This document shows, one piece after another, positions 16,191 to 25,500 of a stretch of 64,000 nt of DNA. The notes under the pieces were generated by a model. It did not search any database. It was not told the origin of the DNA and saw nothing but the letters and a program-made list of their open reading frames with translations. Location: positions 62,001-126,000 of the forward strand of contig JAMPXB010000006.1 in NCBI GenBank assembly GCA_023701435.1. Reading direction: 5' to 3'. Positions within the stretch are counted from its first letter, which is position 1, and each line of letters begins with the position of its first letter. This stretch comes from Bacteriovoracaceae bacterium (GTDB taxonomy: Bacteria; Bdellovibrionota; Bacteriovoracia; Bacteriovoracales; Bacteriovoracaceae). Made by a program: the position numbers and the translations under genes.

Positions 16191-18380
16191 ATGCCACGAT
16201 GCCTTCTTGTCAGCAACCGCTTACCCTTAGCGTTTAATTCAAAACTTAAAATATTCACGCCGAGTTCCGGAGGATTAGTCTCTGCCATTAAAGGACTTGA
16301 TCCAGTCAAAGTGGGCTATGATTTTGAATGGATGGGAATTTTAACCAATGACATCAGCGCTGATGAAATTCAAAAATTAAAAACTCATCCCGTTGGCAAC
16401 TTGCCATGTCATCCGATCATTGTTCCTAAAATGCTTTACGATAATTACTACAATCTCTACTGCAATAACGTGCTGTGGCCACTCTTCCACTATGAAAGAA
16501 ATATGGTAAGGCACTCGCAAGAAGGTTGGGCCGCTTATGTTGAAGTGAATCAGACGGTCGCCAATGCCATCTTAGATGAGGCCAAAGACACCGACACCAT
16601 TTGGATTCAAGACTTTCAGTTAATGCTCGTCCCAGGACTTGTCAAAGAAAAACGCCCTCAGTTAAAGGTTGGTTTTTTTCTGCATATTCCTTTTCCGAGT
16701 TCAGAAATTTTTCGAGAGTTGCCGCAACGAAAAGAAATCCTGACTTCACTTCTAAGGTGCGATCAAATTGGTTTTCATGATTTATCTTACCTCAATCATT
16801 TTAGAAGTTCGGTGCAGCGACTCATTGGTGAAGTTCCCACCAGTGAAAAGACCTGGGGCGTTTATCCCATCTCCATTGACACTGAACATTTTAAAAATCT
16901 TGCCGAGCTTCCCGAGACTCAAGATTGGATCGCTAAATACAGTAAGAGCAAAAAGAAAATGAAATGGATTCTGGGAATTGATCGCCTGGATTATATCAAA
17001 GGCATTTTACTTAAACTTCAGGCCTTCCGCCATTTTTTGAAAAGATTCCCGGAGGAAAGAGAAAAAGTTCAACTGGTTCAGATCATCATTCCTTCCCGCA
17101 CGGAAGTCAGCCAGTATAAAAACCTCAAACGAGAAATTGAACAGATGGTCTCCAGTATTAACGGCGAATTTGGTTCTCCGGCCTGGATGCCGATTCAGTA
17201 TATTTATAATTCTGTTTGTGAGCCGGAACTCTCCGCGCTCTATCAATTAAGTGATGTCTTATTTATCAGCTCCCGCCGGGACGGGATGAATCTGGTCTCC
17301 CTGGAGTACGTCATGTCCCAAAACGATCAATACCCGGGAGTCATTTTATTAAGTGAGTTTGCCGGAGCTCATTCCACCTTAAGTTATGCCATGTCCATTA
17401 ATCCGTGGAACGTCACGGATACGGCCATGAGACTTAAAGAGGCCCTTCATCATCCTGAGGTCAAACGTAAAAAAGAAATGCGGGCGATGAAGGATTTTCT
17501 CACCAATTATACCTCTTCCGACTGGGCGAAAGTCATCCTGCGCGATCTGGTGATAGAAAGTAAAAAAACAGAAGTGGTAAAACAACTCCCGGAGCATGGT
17601 AAGTTTGACTGGATGAGGGATCTCAAAGGCAAAAGAGTTCTCTTCTTCTGCGATCTCGATGGAACGCTTGCTCCGATTGCTCCTCACCCCAAAGATGTGC
17701 GTTTGCACGACAGCACCATTGATCTCTTGCAAGAAATATCAGAGAACAAAAATTGTGAGTTTGTGGTGGTGAGCGGCAGGGACAAAGAATTTCTGGAAGA
17801 ACAATTTCTCGATTATGATTTCAACTTTCCCCTCGCCGCCTGTCATGGGGCCTACTCTTTTTCTCCCAAAGATAATTTGTGGCACAATCTTATTCCCCAT
17901 GACTCGACTAAGTGGAAAGAACTGGTGATGGAGATCCTGGAACTATATACCATGCGCACCCCGGAGAGCTTTATCGAAGACAAAGGTCATGCGATCACCT
18001 GGCATTACCGAAACTCTCCCCGGGAGTTTGCCGATTTTCTCGCCAATAAACTTTTTTTTGAATTAGAAGAGGCCATGACCGGCCAGCCGGTGCAGGTCAA
18101 TTGGGGCAAGAAAGTGATTGAAGTTAAATCCATTCACGCCAACAAGGGCTACTTCGTTCAGCAGTGGATTCAAGGCCAGTCCCAAAAACCAGACTATATT
18201 GTGGCCATCGGTGATGACACCACCGATGAAGATATGTTCAATGTGCTTCAGGACCGAAAAGACATCAAGCCTTTCTGTATTAAGGTGGGCAAGGAAAAAA
18301 CCGACGCTCACTATTTTATCAGAGAGCAGAACAGTGTGAATTTGTTTCTTCAGAATTTCCTTGAGAGCGTAGGACACTAG
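16191..18380 (+). CDS. Bifunctional trehalose-6-phosphate synthase/phosphatase (OtsA-OtsB fusion)
   Basis: From the ATG at 16191 (GAGGG upstream) the protein is 729 residues. An upstream ATG at 16155 is in frame but has no Shine-Dalgarno, and the family usually starts at the LLVSNRLP strand. Residues ~1-470 are a GT20 synthase: SGGLVSA, IQDFQLMLVP, FFLHIPFPSSE, GIDRLDYIKGI and SRRDGMNLVSLEYV. Residues ~490-729 are a HAD phosphatase with DLDGTLAP, SGRDKEFLEE and GDDTTDEDMF. UDP/ADP-glucose plus glucose-6-P would go to trehalose in one polypeptide. mscS follows after 1 bp. Confidence 0.95.
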   Translation: MPRCLLVSNRLPLAFNSKLKIFTPSSGGLVSAIKGLDPVKVGYDFEWMGILTNDISADEIQKLKTHPVGNLPCHPIIVPKMLYDNYYNLYCNNVLWPLFHYERNMVRHSQEGWAAYVEVNQTVANAILDEAKDTDTIWIQDFQLMLVPGLVKEKRPQLKVGFFLHIPFPSSEIFRELPQRKEILTSLLRCDQIGFHDLSYLNHFRSSVQRLIGEVPTSEKTWGVYPISIDTEHFKNLAELPETQDWIAKYSKSKKKMKWILGIDRLDYIKGILLKLQAFRHFLKRFPEEREKVQLVQIIIPSRTEVSQYKNLKREIEQMVSSINGEFGSPAWMPIQYIYNSVCEPELSALYQLSDVLFISSRRDGMNLVSLEYVMSQNDQYPGVILLSEFAGAHSTLSYAMSINPWNVTDTAMRLKEALHHPEVKRKKEMRAMKDFLTNYTSSDWAKVILRDLVIESKKTEVVKQLPEHGKFDWMRDLKGKRVLFFCDLDGTLAPIAPHPKDVRLHDSTIDLLQEISENKNCEFVVVSGRDKEFLEEQFLDYDFNFPLAACHGAYSFSPKDNLWHNLIPHDSTKWKELVMEILELYTMRTPESFIEDKGHAITWHYRNSPREFADFLANKLFFELEEAMTGQPVQVNWGKKVIEVKSIHANKGYFVQQWIQGQSQKPDYIVAIGDDTTDEDMFNVLQDRKDIKPFCIKVGKEKTDAHYFIREQNSVNLFLQNFLESVGH

Positions 18381-18381
18381 G

Positions 18382-19479
18382 ATGCCAGGTCTTTTACCGA
18401 ATCCCTATCTCTTTGCCCTGGGGGTGAGTTTACTCGCCTATATTCTAATCTGGGGCTTCAAAACGATGCTCTCCTTGAGAGTGGAAGGACTGATTCGTTC
18501 CAAAAATAATACTTGGGACGAAGTGGTGGTTTTTACCGCAGAAAAAACCACTCAGGCCTTCATGATTCTCACCGCTGCCTATATTGGCTTTCGCTTCATT
18601 AAACACTCTAAGCTCGTTGACCTCTACGCTGACCGGACTTACTTTGTCATTTTCATGTGGCAGGTTTCCATCTGGTCCTATCACCTGCTGGATAAATGGA
18701 TTTCCTCTCGGGTCAAATTAAAGATGTTGAGAAATCCTGCCGCCGCCAGTTCCATTCACCTCATTCAACTGCTCGCCCGCTTTGTGCTCTTCTCTCTTCT
18801 TTTTCTTTTTACCTTAAGTAATCTGGGCATTCAGATCACCACCATTATCGCCGGGTTGGGGGTGGGTGGTATCGCCGTTGCTTTAGCGCTTCAAAAAATC
18901 CTGGGCGATCTCTTTGCTTCACTTTCCATTGTACTGGATAAGCCCTTTGTGGTGGGCGACTTCATTATTGTTGATCAGTATTTAGGAGAGGTGGAAAAAA
19001 TTGGACTCAAAACCACCCGCCTGCGCTCACTCTCCGGTGAGCAGATCATCATTTCCAACTCCGACCTTCTGGGAACTAGGATCAGAAATTATAAAAGGAT
19101 GGATGAACGACGGATTGGTTTTTTCCTGCACCTGCCGCTGGAGATTAGTTTTGAGAAATTAAAGACTGCAGTAAGTCTCGTGACCGCCATCATCCGCACC
19201 AAGAACATGGTGCGCTTTGATCGCTGTCATTTTATGGAGATCAGTAATTTTTCTAAGATTGAAGCGATCTACTTTGTTTTAAGTGAGGACTACAACATCT
19301 ACATGGACATTCATCAGGAAATTTTACTGGAAATTAAAGAAGCCTTCAGAGAGGAGAAAATTACTTTTGCCTATCCCACCCAGAGTCTCAATGTGGCCCC
19401 GACAGAAATTTGGATGGCAGGCCATCTCGAACCAACTCGCGCGGATCACAAATTAAACAATGTAGGCCGTATAAATTGA
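18382..19479 (+). CDS. MscS-family mechanosensitive ion channel
   Basis: A 365-residue protein. Four or so TM segments lead to the pore helix TM3 (TTIIAGLGVGGIAVALALQKILGDLFASL), then the beta domain (FVVGDFIIVD, GLKTTRLRSLSGEQIIISNSDL) and a soluble C-terminal part. Such channels open on membrane tension to release solutes on hypo-osmotic shock. Its ATG is 1 bp after the otsAB stop, pairing trehalose synthesis with a solute-release valve. The C-terminus overlaps the convergent methyltransferase gene by 27 bp. Confidence 0.92.
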   Translation: MPGLLPNPYLFALGVSLLAYILIWGFKTMLSLRVEGLIRSKNNTWDEVVVFTAEKTTQAFMILTAAYIGFRFIKHSKLVDLYADRTYFVIFMWQVSIWSYHLLDKWISSRVKLKMLRNPAAASSIHLIQLLARFVLFSLLFLFTLSNLGIQITTIIAGLGVGGIAVALALQKILGDLFASLSIVLDKPFVVGDFIIVDQYLGEVEKIGLKTTRLRSLSGEQIIISNSDLLGTRIRNYKRMDERRIGFFLHLPLEISFEKLKTAVSLVTAIIRTKNMVRFDRCHFMEISNFSKIEAIYFVLSEDYNIYMDIHQEILLEIKEAFREEKITFAYPTQSLNVAPTEIWMAGHLEPTRADHKLNNVGRIN

Positions 19480-20250
19480 AAAGAGCTCCTCAAACTTACC
19501 TTCGTACTTTAAGTCCAGCCACTCATGGCGGTCCTTAATGATCTCTTTGGTGAATTTTCCCCGCACCACCACTTTAACCGGACGCTTGTGAGCGATCTTT
19601 TCAATCTGCTTTAAGGTATGATCAATGTGTTCGACCTGGCCGTAGTCATAGATGAAATAAACATCGGCCACCGGGAGTTCAAAGCTAGCGGCAAACAAGT
19701 CCTGCTCAACGAGCTCACAGCGGGCAAAACCAAATTCCTTATAGAGACGCTTGCCTTCATTTACCCGGGCCTTGACGTATTCATAACCGGTGAATGAATT
19801 TTTGATATAGAGTCCGCCAATGACAATCCCCATCCGTCCATAAGCGGCTCCCAGATCAATAATGTGCTGATAGGGTTTGATTTTCAGAAGCTGCAAAATG
19901 CGCAGGCACTCTGAATAGGGAGTCTGCAGCGTTTGCAAATCCAGTCCCACCCAGGTCTGCACACCCTGATGCAAGGCCGGTCCCCAGGTTTCATGAGAAC
20001 CCTCTGGTTCAAAGCCCTGAGCTTCCGCCACCAACATCTCTTCCACATACTTCATACGGAAGCCCAGGATCTTATCCACCATCTGGGAGTGCTGCTGACG
20101 AATGACATCATTGGATTTGGGAGACTGATAGAATTCAGGAAAATGGGCCAGGCGCTTTCGATCCGAAAGCGATAATTGGGAGTTCTCCAGACTTTGAAAG
20201 TCCAGAAGAGATTTTAATTCCGTCCGTGGAAAAAACTCTAACTGCAGCAC
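19453..20250 (-). CDS. Class I SAM-dependent methyltransferase-like protein
   Basis: A 265-residue protein starting at GTG (AGGA five bases upstream). A Rossmann motif I is visible as HIIDLGAAYGRMG, followed by an acidic residue at the end of the next strand and a DVYFIYDYGQV segment. The N-terminal ~120 residues form a helical extension. The substrate is unknown. It overlaps mscS convergently by 27 bp. A HMA-domain gene lies upstream in the same direction. Confidence 0.7.
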   Translation of the reverse strand: MLQLEFFPRTELKSLLDFQSLENSQLSLSDRKRLAHFPEFYQSPKSNDVIRQQHSQMVDKILGFRMKYVEEMLVAEAQGFEPEGSHETWGPALHQGVQTWVGLDLQTLQTPYSECLRILQLLKIKPYQHIIDLGAAYGRMGIVIGGLYIKNSFTGYEYVKARVNEGKRLYKEFGFARCELVEQDLFAASFELPVADVYFIYDYGQVEHIDHTLKQIEKIAHKRPVKVVVRGKFTKEIIKDRHEWLDLKYEGKFEELFSIYTAYIV

Positions 20251-20280
20251 ACTTAATCCTTAAGTTGGCCTATGAATCTA

Positions 20281-20478
20281 TTATTTCACTTTTTCAGGAG
20301 TATAACCAATTTCTTTGAGTAAAAACATCACCCGGTCATCGGTCAGATTTTCTACCTTCACAATTTTACTCTTAAGGTCCACATCAACCTTAATGGAAGG
20401 GTCACCCTTAGCAAGTTCACTCTTAATGGCCTTTTCACAATGGCCACAGGTCATGTCAGAGACTTTGAAAGTTCCCAT
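20281..20478 (-). CDS. Heavy-metal-associated (CopZ-like) metallochaperone
   Basis: A 65-residue HMA domain with DMTCGHCEKAIK, the CxxC that binds Cu(I) in this family, and the usual beta-alpha-beta-beta-alpha-beta length. AGAGG precedes the ATG. No copper ATPase or copper regulator is adjacent, so the partner is elsewhere. The gene lies between a methyltransferase and an unknown 86-residue protein on the same strand. Confidence 0.88.
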   Translation of the reverse strand: MGTFKVSDMTCGHCEKAIKSELAKGDPSIKVDVDLKSKIVKVENLTDDRVMFLLKEIGYTPEKVK

Positions 20479-20486
20479 TTTTACCT

Positions 20487-20747
20487 CTATTGATGGTTAG
20501 ATTGCCTTACCAGGGAATCCAGAAACTGTCGCAGTCGCTGCACTCCTACAATTAAGGCTTCCTCAGCACTATATTGATTATAAACAATGTCGACGTGCTT
20601 AAAAATCTTATGAGATTCCCGGTGGATGATATCAATCTCAGCGTGATAGCTTTCTTTGACCTGATTGACGCATATCCGACCTAAAAGGTAAGGATTGTTT
20701 TCCAGGTCAATGTATTTTTCAATCGGAAATTCGTTCATAAACCTCAT
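20487..20747 (-). CDS. Short hypothetical protein
   Basis: An 86-residue protein with no signal peptide or TM segment. It has a central region with several His residues (HAEIDIIHRESHKIFKHVD) and a helical C-terminus. The ATG at 20747 or one at 20738 could be used; neither has a strong Shine-Dalgarno. It lies 8 bp upstream of the HMA gene and probably shares its transcript. No family is recognised. Confidence 0.55.
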   Translation of the reverse strand: MRFMNEFPIEKYIDLENNPYLLGRICVNQVKESYHAEIDIIHRESHKIFKHVDIVYNQYSAEEALIVGVQRLRQFLDSLVRQSNHQ

Positions 20748-20807
20748 ATGTGATCTTCAAATGACCGAAAAGTCAACGTTAGGATCATACGAGAAACGGA
20801 GTGAGAT

Positions 20808-21332
20808 ATGCATGCATTACAACAAATGTTCCCCAGCCTCACGCTGTTCTCCGATCTTGATTGGGATGCTGTCACTAAGGAATATGAAACAGAATATATG
20901 GATCTGTCCTTTCCTGAATACCTTCAGCAAAAGGCCTTGGATGGGGACTGCCCTCCTTATCTTTTTGAACTGGCCTTCTATGAACTGGCACTCTTCGATG
21001 CCAAAACCTCGGCCGAACCATTTCCTCATAGACCCGGTATCTATTTAAATCCCACCGCTCTCTTTTTGAGCCTGGAGTTTGATGTGAGACAGATGCTTAA
21101 GGATGCTCAAGGCGGCCAGATTGATGTGATCGAACGACCTCATGTGCTTTGCCTTTACCGGGACGCTCAAGACGCGCTCCAGACCTTAGAGATGAGTGAT
21201 GAGGATCTGGAGCTGTTGGAGCATCTGGAAGATGGACCTCAAGACAGTCGTGATTTTGTCAGTAAAAAAAGTGAAGGCCACTTCCAGAAATTTATCGAAA
21301 ATGGACTGGTACTGGATCTGCTGGAAGCCTAA
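20808..21332 (+). CDS. Hypothetical protein (weak resemblance to DUF2063/HvfC-type proteins)
   Basis: A 174-residue soluble, acidic protein. An N-terminal helical region contains PEYLQQKAL...PPYLFELAFYELALFDA, which loosely resembles the DUF2063 putative DNA-binding family. The DUF692 partner usually beside such genes is absent. GGAG lies before the ATG. It converges with the next gene with a 4-bp overlap. Function unknown. Confidence 0.6.
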   Translation: MHALQQMFPSLTLFSDLDWDAVTKEYETEYMDLSFPEYLQQKALDGDCPPYLFELAFYELALFDAKTSAEPFPHRPGIYLNPTALFLSLEFDVRQMLKDAQGGQIDVIERPHVLCLYRDAQDALQTLEMSDEDLELLEHLEDGPQDSRDFVSKKSEGHFQKFIENGLVLDLLEA

Positions 21333-21940
21333 GCGAGCTTTTTGAGCTTCACTACTTCAAACTCTTCCATGCCGATATTTTCATCATCAAAGCGCCAGCC
21401 GAATTCGGTGGCCGAGCCCACGGGGTAGAGCTTACCGATGGCCTCAAACTTCAAGGTGGGGTCGATAGTGATCTTCTGCTTACTCACGCCCAGAATAAAG
21501 ACTCCCCCCACAGCTAGTTTATCCCACAGACTTTGGCGGATGGTATTTTCTCCAAAGACAATCATTTGATCGGGCAAGGCCACAACTGCCGGCATGGCCT
21601 GATCTTTCGGGACATACTCCTCGAGGTACTTTTTAATTTTAGATTCATCTTCCCGGTAGATCAGGGAATTTTTGGTAAATAGATAGGCCCCCACTGTTCC
21701 CAGTGGACCTAAGTTATGGGCCAGGGTGGTGGCCCGCTGTTCTAAGAGAGAGAGCAAAAAAGCGATCTGGGCATTAAGGATCAGGTAAGGAGATAATCCG
21801 ACTGGATCACTCGTCTGCATCAGAGAACTCATGCTAAAGCGCGGGCCCATAAAAAGACAATCCAGAGACCAGAAGCTCGGAAGAACATCCAAGTCCTTTA
21901 AATCAATACCTGCATAAGGGTTCTTAAGGAGTACTTGCAT
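21329..21940 (-). CDS. Hypothetical protein
   Basis: A 203-residue protein, no signal peptide. The start follows AGGAG with good spacing. The C-terminal part has a KNSLIYREDESKIKKYL...GVFILGVSKQ pattern that faintly recalls the end of CheR methyltransferases, but the SAM motif is not evident, so I do not assign it. It overlaps the convergent 20808 gene by 4 bp and is divergent from the exported gene pair at 21990. Confidence 0.6.
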   Translation of the reverse strand: MQVLLKNPYAGIDLKDLDVLPSFWSLDCLFMGPRFSMSSLMQTSDPVGLSPYLILNAQIAFLLSLLEQRATTLAHNLGPLGTVGAYLFTKNSLIYREDESKIKKYLEEYVPKDQAMPAVVALPDQMIVFGENTIRQSLWDKLAVGGVFILGVSKQKITIDPTLKFEAIGKLYPVGSATEFGWRFDDENIGMEEFEVVKLKKLA

Positions 21941-21989
21941 CCTAATCTCCTGAATAAAAAAACCGATCAGATAGGCCTAGGAGTCCCAT

Positions 21990-22526
21990 ATGATGAAAGT
22001 TATTTTTGTCCTTACTGCTATTGTATCAATTTCTGTGGAAGTGGCCCATGCAAAAAGCCTGGAACTCAAAAGAAATACCCGCTCCATTTTTATTGAGGAA
22101 AAAATCAACTGGACCTTAGGCAAAGATCTATTTGGAATGCCTTTTGTCTACTTTTCACCTCAGAAGAATGGGCAGCGGTCCAATATCTCTTTTACTGATA
22201 CCGGTGCCGAGGTGGAGCTCGATGTAAAATCCCTCGCCACATCCCAAAAGTCATACCAGCAAGGTCGTAAAGACTGGGCGCAAACTGTGAGTGCAGAGGT
22301 CATCGCTTTTTTACCATATGAAGTGAAGATCAATGATCATGGACACAAGGTCCATCAAATTGGTGTGAAGTACGTGCATGAAGGAAAAACATATCAGGAA
22401 AAATCTCATTATATTGAATGCCGCGGAAAGATTCTGTTCTCCAAATCACTGCGCCTGACCAGCAATCTTGAGCATGAACAGGATTTTAATGATCTCATTC
22501 AAGGCCTTGATTGCGGAGGTGTGTAA
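21990..22526 (+). CDS. Exported protein coupled to the Fic/ART-like giant
   Basis: A 178-residue protein with a Sec signal peptide (hydrophobic core, cleavage near AHA-KS). The mature part is beta-rich with no recognised family and two Cys near the C-terminus, possibly a disulfide. AGGAG precedes the ATG. The stop overlaps the ATG of the 1457-residue gene as TAATG, giving translational coupling. This suggests a chaperone, activator, delivery partner or immunity role for the downstream exported protein. None of these is proven. Confidence 0.7.
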   Translation: MMKVIFVLTAIVSISVEVAHAKSLELKRNTRSIFIEEKINWTLGKDLFGMPFVYFSPQKNGQRSNISFTDTGAEVELDVKSLATSQKSYQQGRKDWAQTVSAEVIAFLPYEVKINDHGHKVHQIGVKYVHEGKTYQEKSHYIECRGKILFSKSLRLTSNLEHEQDFNDLIQGLDCGGV

Positions 22527-25500
22527 TGAGAACGCTGGTGGGATTAAAACTTGCACTCATTCTGCTGGTCTCCTCTTTATCATCCTGGGGTCCTATCTCT
22601 ATCAGTTGGGCCAAGGCTTCCACTTGTGAGAATGGCGAATGCGCTCAAAAACTCATTGACCGGCTGGAAGATGTGGGAGGGCTTTATAAAAAATCCTGTC
22701 TACCTTCAAAAGTTGATAACGGTCTTAATGAGGAGTGCTGGAAATACCTCACCGAAATTAATCATCTGGAAAAAGAACTCGCTAAACAGCAAACACTTTT
22801 GGAACAACGTCTGGGCTGCGACACCGGTGACTGTAAACACCCTGACCAGGAACTCTCTTTAAATTTTCAAGTCAAGAAACTAGCAGAGACGGAAGATTCC
22901 CTCAGCTGCTCAGAACCCAAAAAATTAGAAATTAAAAAGCAATGTCCCTCGGACATGAACTGTGTGCTGGTATCCTCGGCACTCACCGTCGGTGGCTACC
23001 TCGCGGAAATGATGGTCCCAGAAAATGCCAAACCCAAAGGATGTCATTTAGGAGACGATAGCTGTGTCACTCAGCTGGCCACAGGATTTTTAAAGGCCGC
23101 CATTTCCTTTTTCGAAGGGGCCTGGGGTCTGCTCAAAATGGCCGGCAATGCCGCCAATAAAAAGATGACCGAATTCTGGTCATGGGTCAAAGGAGCGGAA
23201 GACCACTCTTCCACTTCGCAACTGGCGATGGCCAAGGCCTCAGAAGATTCTGGCGTCTTTGATAGTCTTGTTAATGACTTCCCGGGAACGATGAAAAAAA
23301 TCTGGGGCGCTTTAATGGGCTCCGTTAAGGAGTGGCTTAAGACTGACATCTTCTGCCAGAAGTGGTCAGGGGTCCCTCATCTTAGTAAATGCGAAAAGCC
23401 CACCGAGAGCTTTGATTGCATGTCCTGCAAAACCTGGGCGAATGGTTTATGTGCCGCCACCGGTACCTTGGTAGCAGAAGTCGTGCCAGCGTTTTTAACT
23501 GGAGGTCTGGTCACTGCCGTTAAACATGGGGCGAGCGGTGCGGCCAAGATCTCCAAACTCTTTAAGGTATCTGACAAAGGCATTAAGGCCATTAAGGGTT
23601 CCCGCGCCGGGAAAGCGGCCGCAGAGACCACTGCCAAGATAGATAAGGTGCTGAAAATTTCCACAGGTGTGAAAGCGACCAAGGCCGCAGTCGAAGCGGC
23701 ACTCGCCTCCATCCGGAAGTATCTCACCTCACCTCTGCGAAAAACTCTGAAAGCTTCCTACGCCTCAATGTCCAAGGCCTTTACCCAAAAGGGCGTTTAC
23801 CTGATGGAGTCGCCGGCCGGAAAAGTCATTCACTTCTCAGGCAAGGTTCTTAAAACCACCGGTAAAGTTGTTATTTATCCCATTGAAAATCCGCTGACCG
23901 TCATGGCCTATAAGGCCGGTGAACGAAGCTTTGATAAAGTCTTAAAGCTGGGCTCTCCCAAACTGGCCGCCACCACCACCGTTACAACGGCCGTGAGCAG
24001 TCAGCAAAAAAATCTTGAAAGTCTGCTGGCACGAATTGAAGAGGCCAAAGTTAAGAAGAGTAAGAAAAAAGATCTTTTAAAACTGGAAGAAGAACTCCTC
24101 TCTCAAGTTGAACCCGTTCGCCGCAAGCTTCTGAAAGAAATTCTTGCCAGTGATAAGACCGAATTTTCAGACATCATAAAGCACCTCTATCCAGAACTTC
24201 AGTATGGAGATCTGGCCCGTAAATTACCGGCCGACAAAATTCTTAAAGCAGAAAAAGAACTGTTCCTGGAAATTGAGGCAATGGCGGATGGTCCGCTCAA
24301 GAGTGCTCTCACTAAAAAATTCAATTCCCATGTGATCCAAGGCGAGGCCCGGATCCGCGTCGTAGGAAAGAGCTCTCCCACTTATAAACAGATCATTGAT
24401 AACTCCAAGCTTCCTTCTGAAGAACGCTTTGAAGAAGCAATGAAACTCCTTAAGCGCGAGAACCTCAGTGCGGATGAAAAGGCCAAACTCTCAAAGGCAC
24501 TCGAAGAGGCCCACCTGGCAGGACCCGACAACGGTGTCTTCGAGTACAGCTGGAGTGAACTAAGAGAGAAATATAAAATTCTCACAGATGCTGGCTTCAC
24601 TAAAGATGAAGCCGATATCCTGATCCGCGCTGGTCTGGCCGGTCGTCCACCAGTAAGAGAACTGCTGCAGCCGGGCGACACCCTCTTTAGTGGTTTTGCT
24701 GAAGACATTGTCGAGGGCAACTTCCTGGAGAAACGGGAAAAGCTCTCAAAACTTATTGATGAAAAATACACCAAACGTCGCGACAACTTTATCACTCGTG
24801 CCATCTATGGTGCTGAAGATAAGAGAGAGGCGATTACCATCCAGGACAACGTTGAGTCCCTCTACTTTGTAGATTACCAGCACAACGTGCCGGAGCTTGA
24901 TACTTTTATTAAGGGTGAGAAAACCGTTAATAAGTCTCAGATGGCCAAGCGCTATGATGAAGATGCCTTCACTAATTTTAAAGAGGCACGCAATTATCTT
25001 CTGACAAATAAACCCGCCATGACCAAAGACACACTTCTGCAAGTTCATCGCAAAATGATGAAAGGCGGGATTGAAAAAGTTCCTGAAAAGGATCTAGGTC
25101 AAATCCGTGATGGCCATTGGTATGGAGGAGTGCCCGCCAGTCACGCCATTGATGAGGCGATCATCCATGAGGTAAAAAACAATCCTTATCTCACCTGGAT
25201 TGAGCACGGTAAAACCGCCGACGGCAAGGGCTTCGGCCAGATCATGTATCCCAATGTGGATGATGTGCGGAAAGAAGGACTTGATCTCATCCGTAAAAAT
25301 CATCCCAAGCTGGTGATTGAAATTGAGGACTATCAGGCCCTCAGTAAAAAGTATAATAACCTCTATAGCGACTATAATAAAAAAGACAGTGTCTGGCAGG
25401 GCAGCCCGGAGGGCATTAAGGCGCGGGAAGAATTGCAGCTCCTAGGCGACCGCTACACCGCCCTCTCCAAGAACAAAAAGCAGGTCACTCAGAAACTCGT

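Noticed and set aside
21329-21940. CheR-type methyltransferase assignment
   Set aside because: Only a faint C-terminal resemblance; no SAM motif is visible.
24382-24804. Long antisense ORFs inside the 1457-aa gene
   Set aside because: They are frame shadows of a strongly coding plus strand and show no signal peptide, motif or Shine-Dalgarno.
24830-24860. Possible class II Fic inhibitory motif (TIQDN) upstream of the Fic core
   Set aside because: The consensus (S/T)xxxE(G/N) is not met; the spacing is one residue short and Asp replaces Glu.
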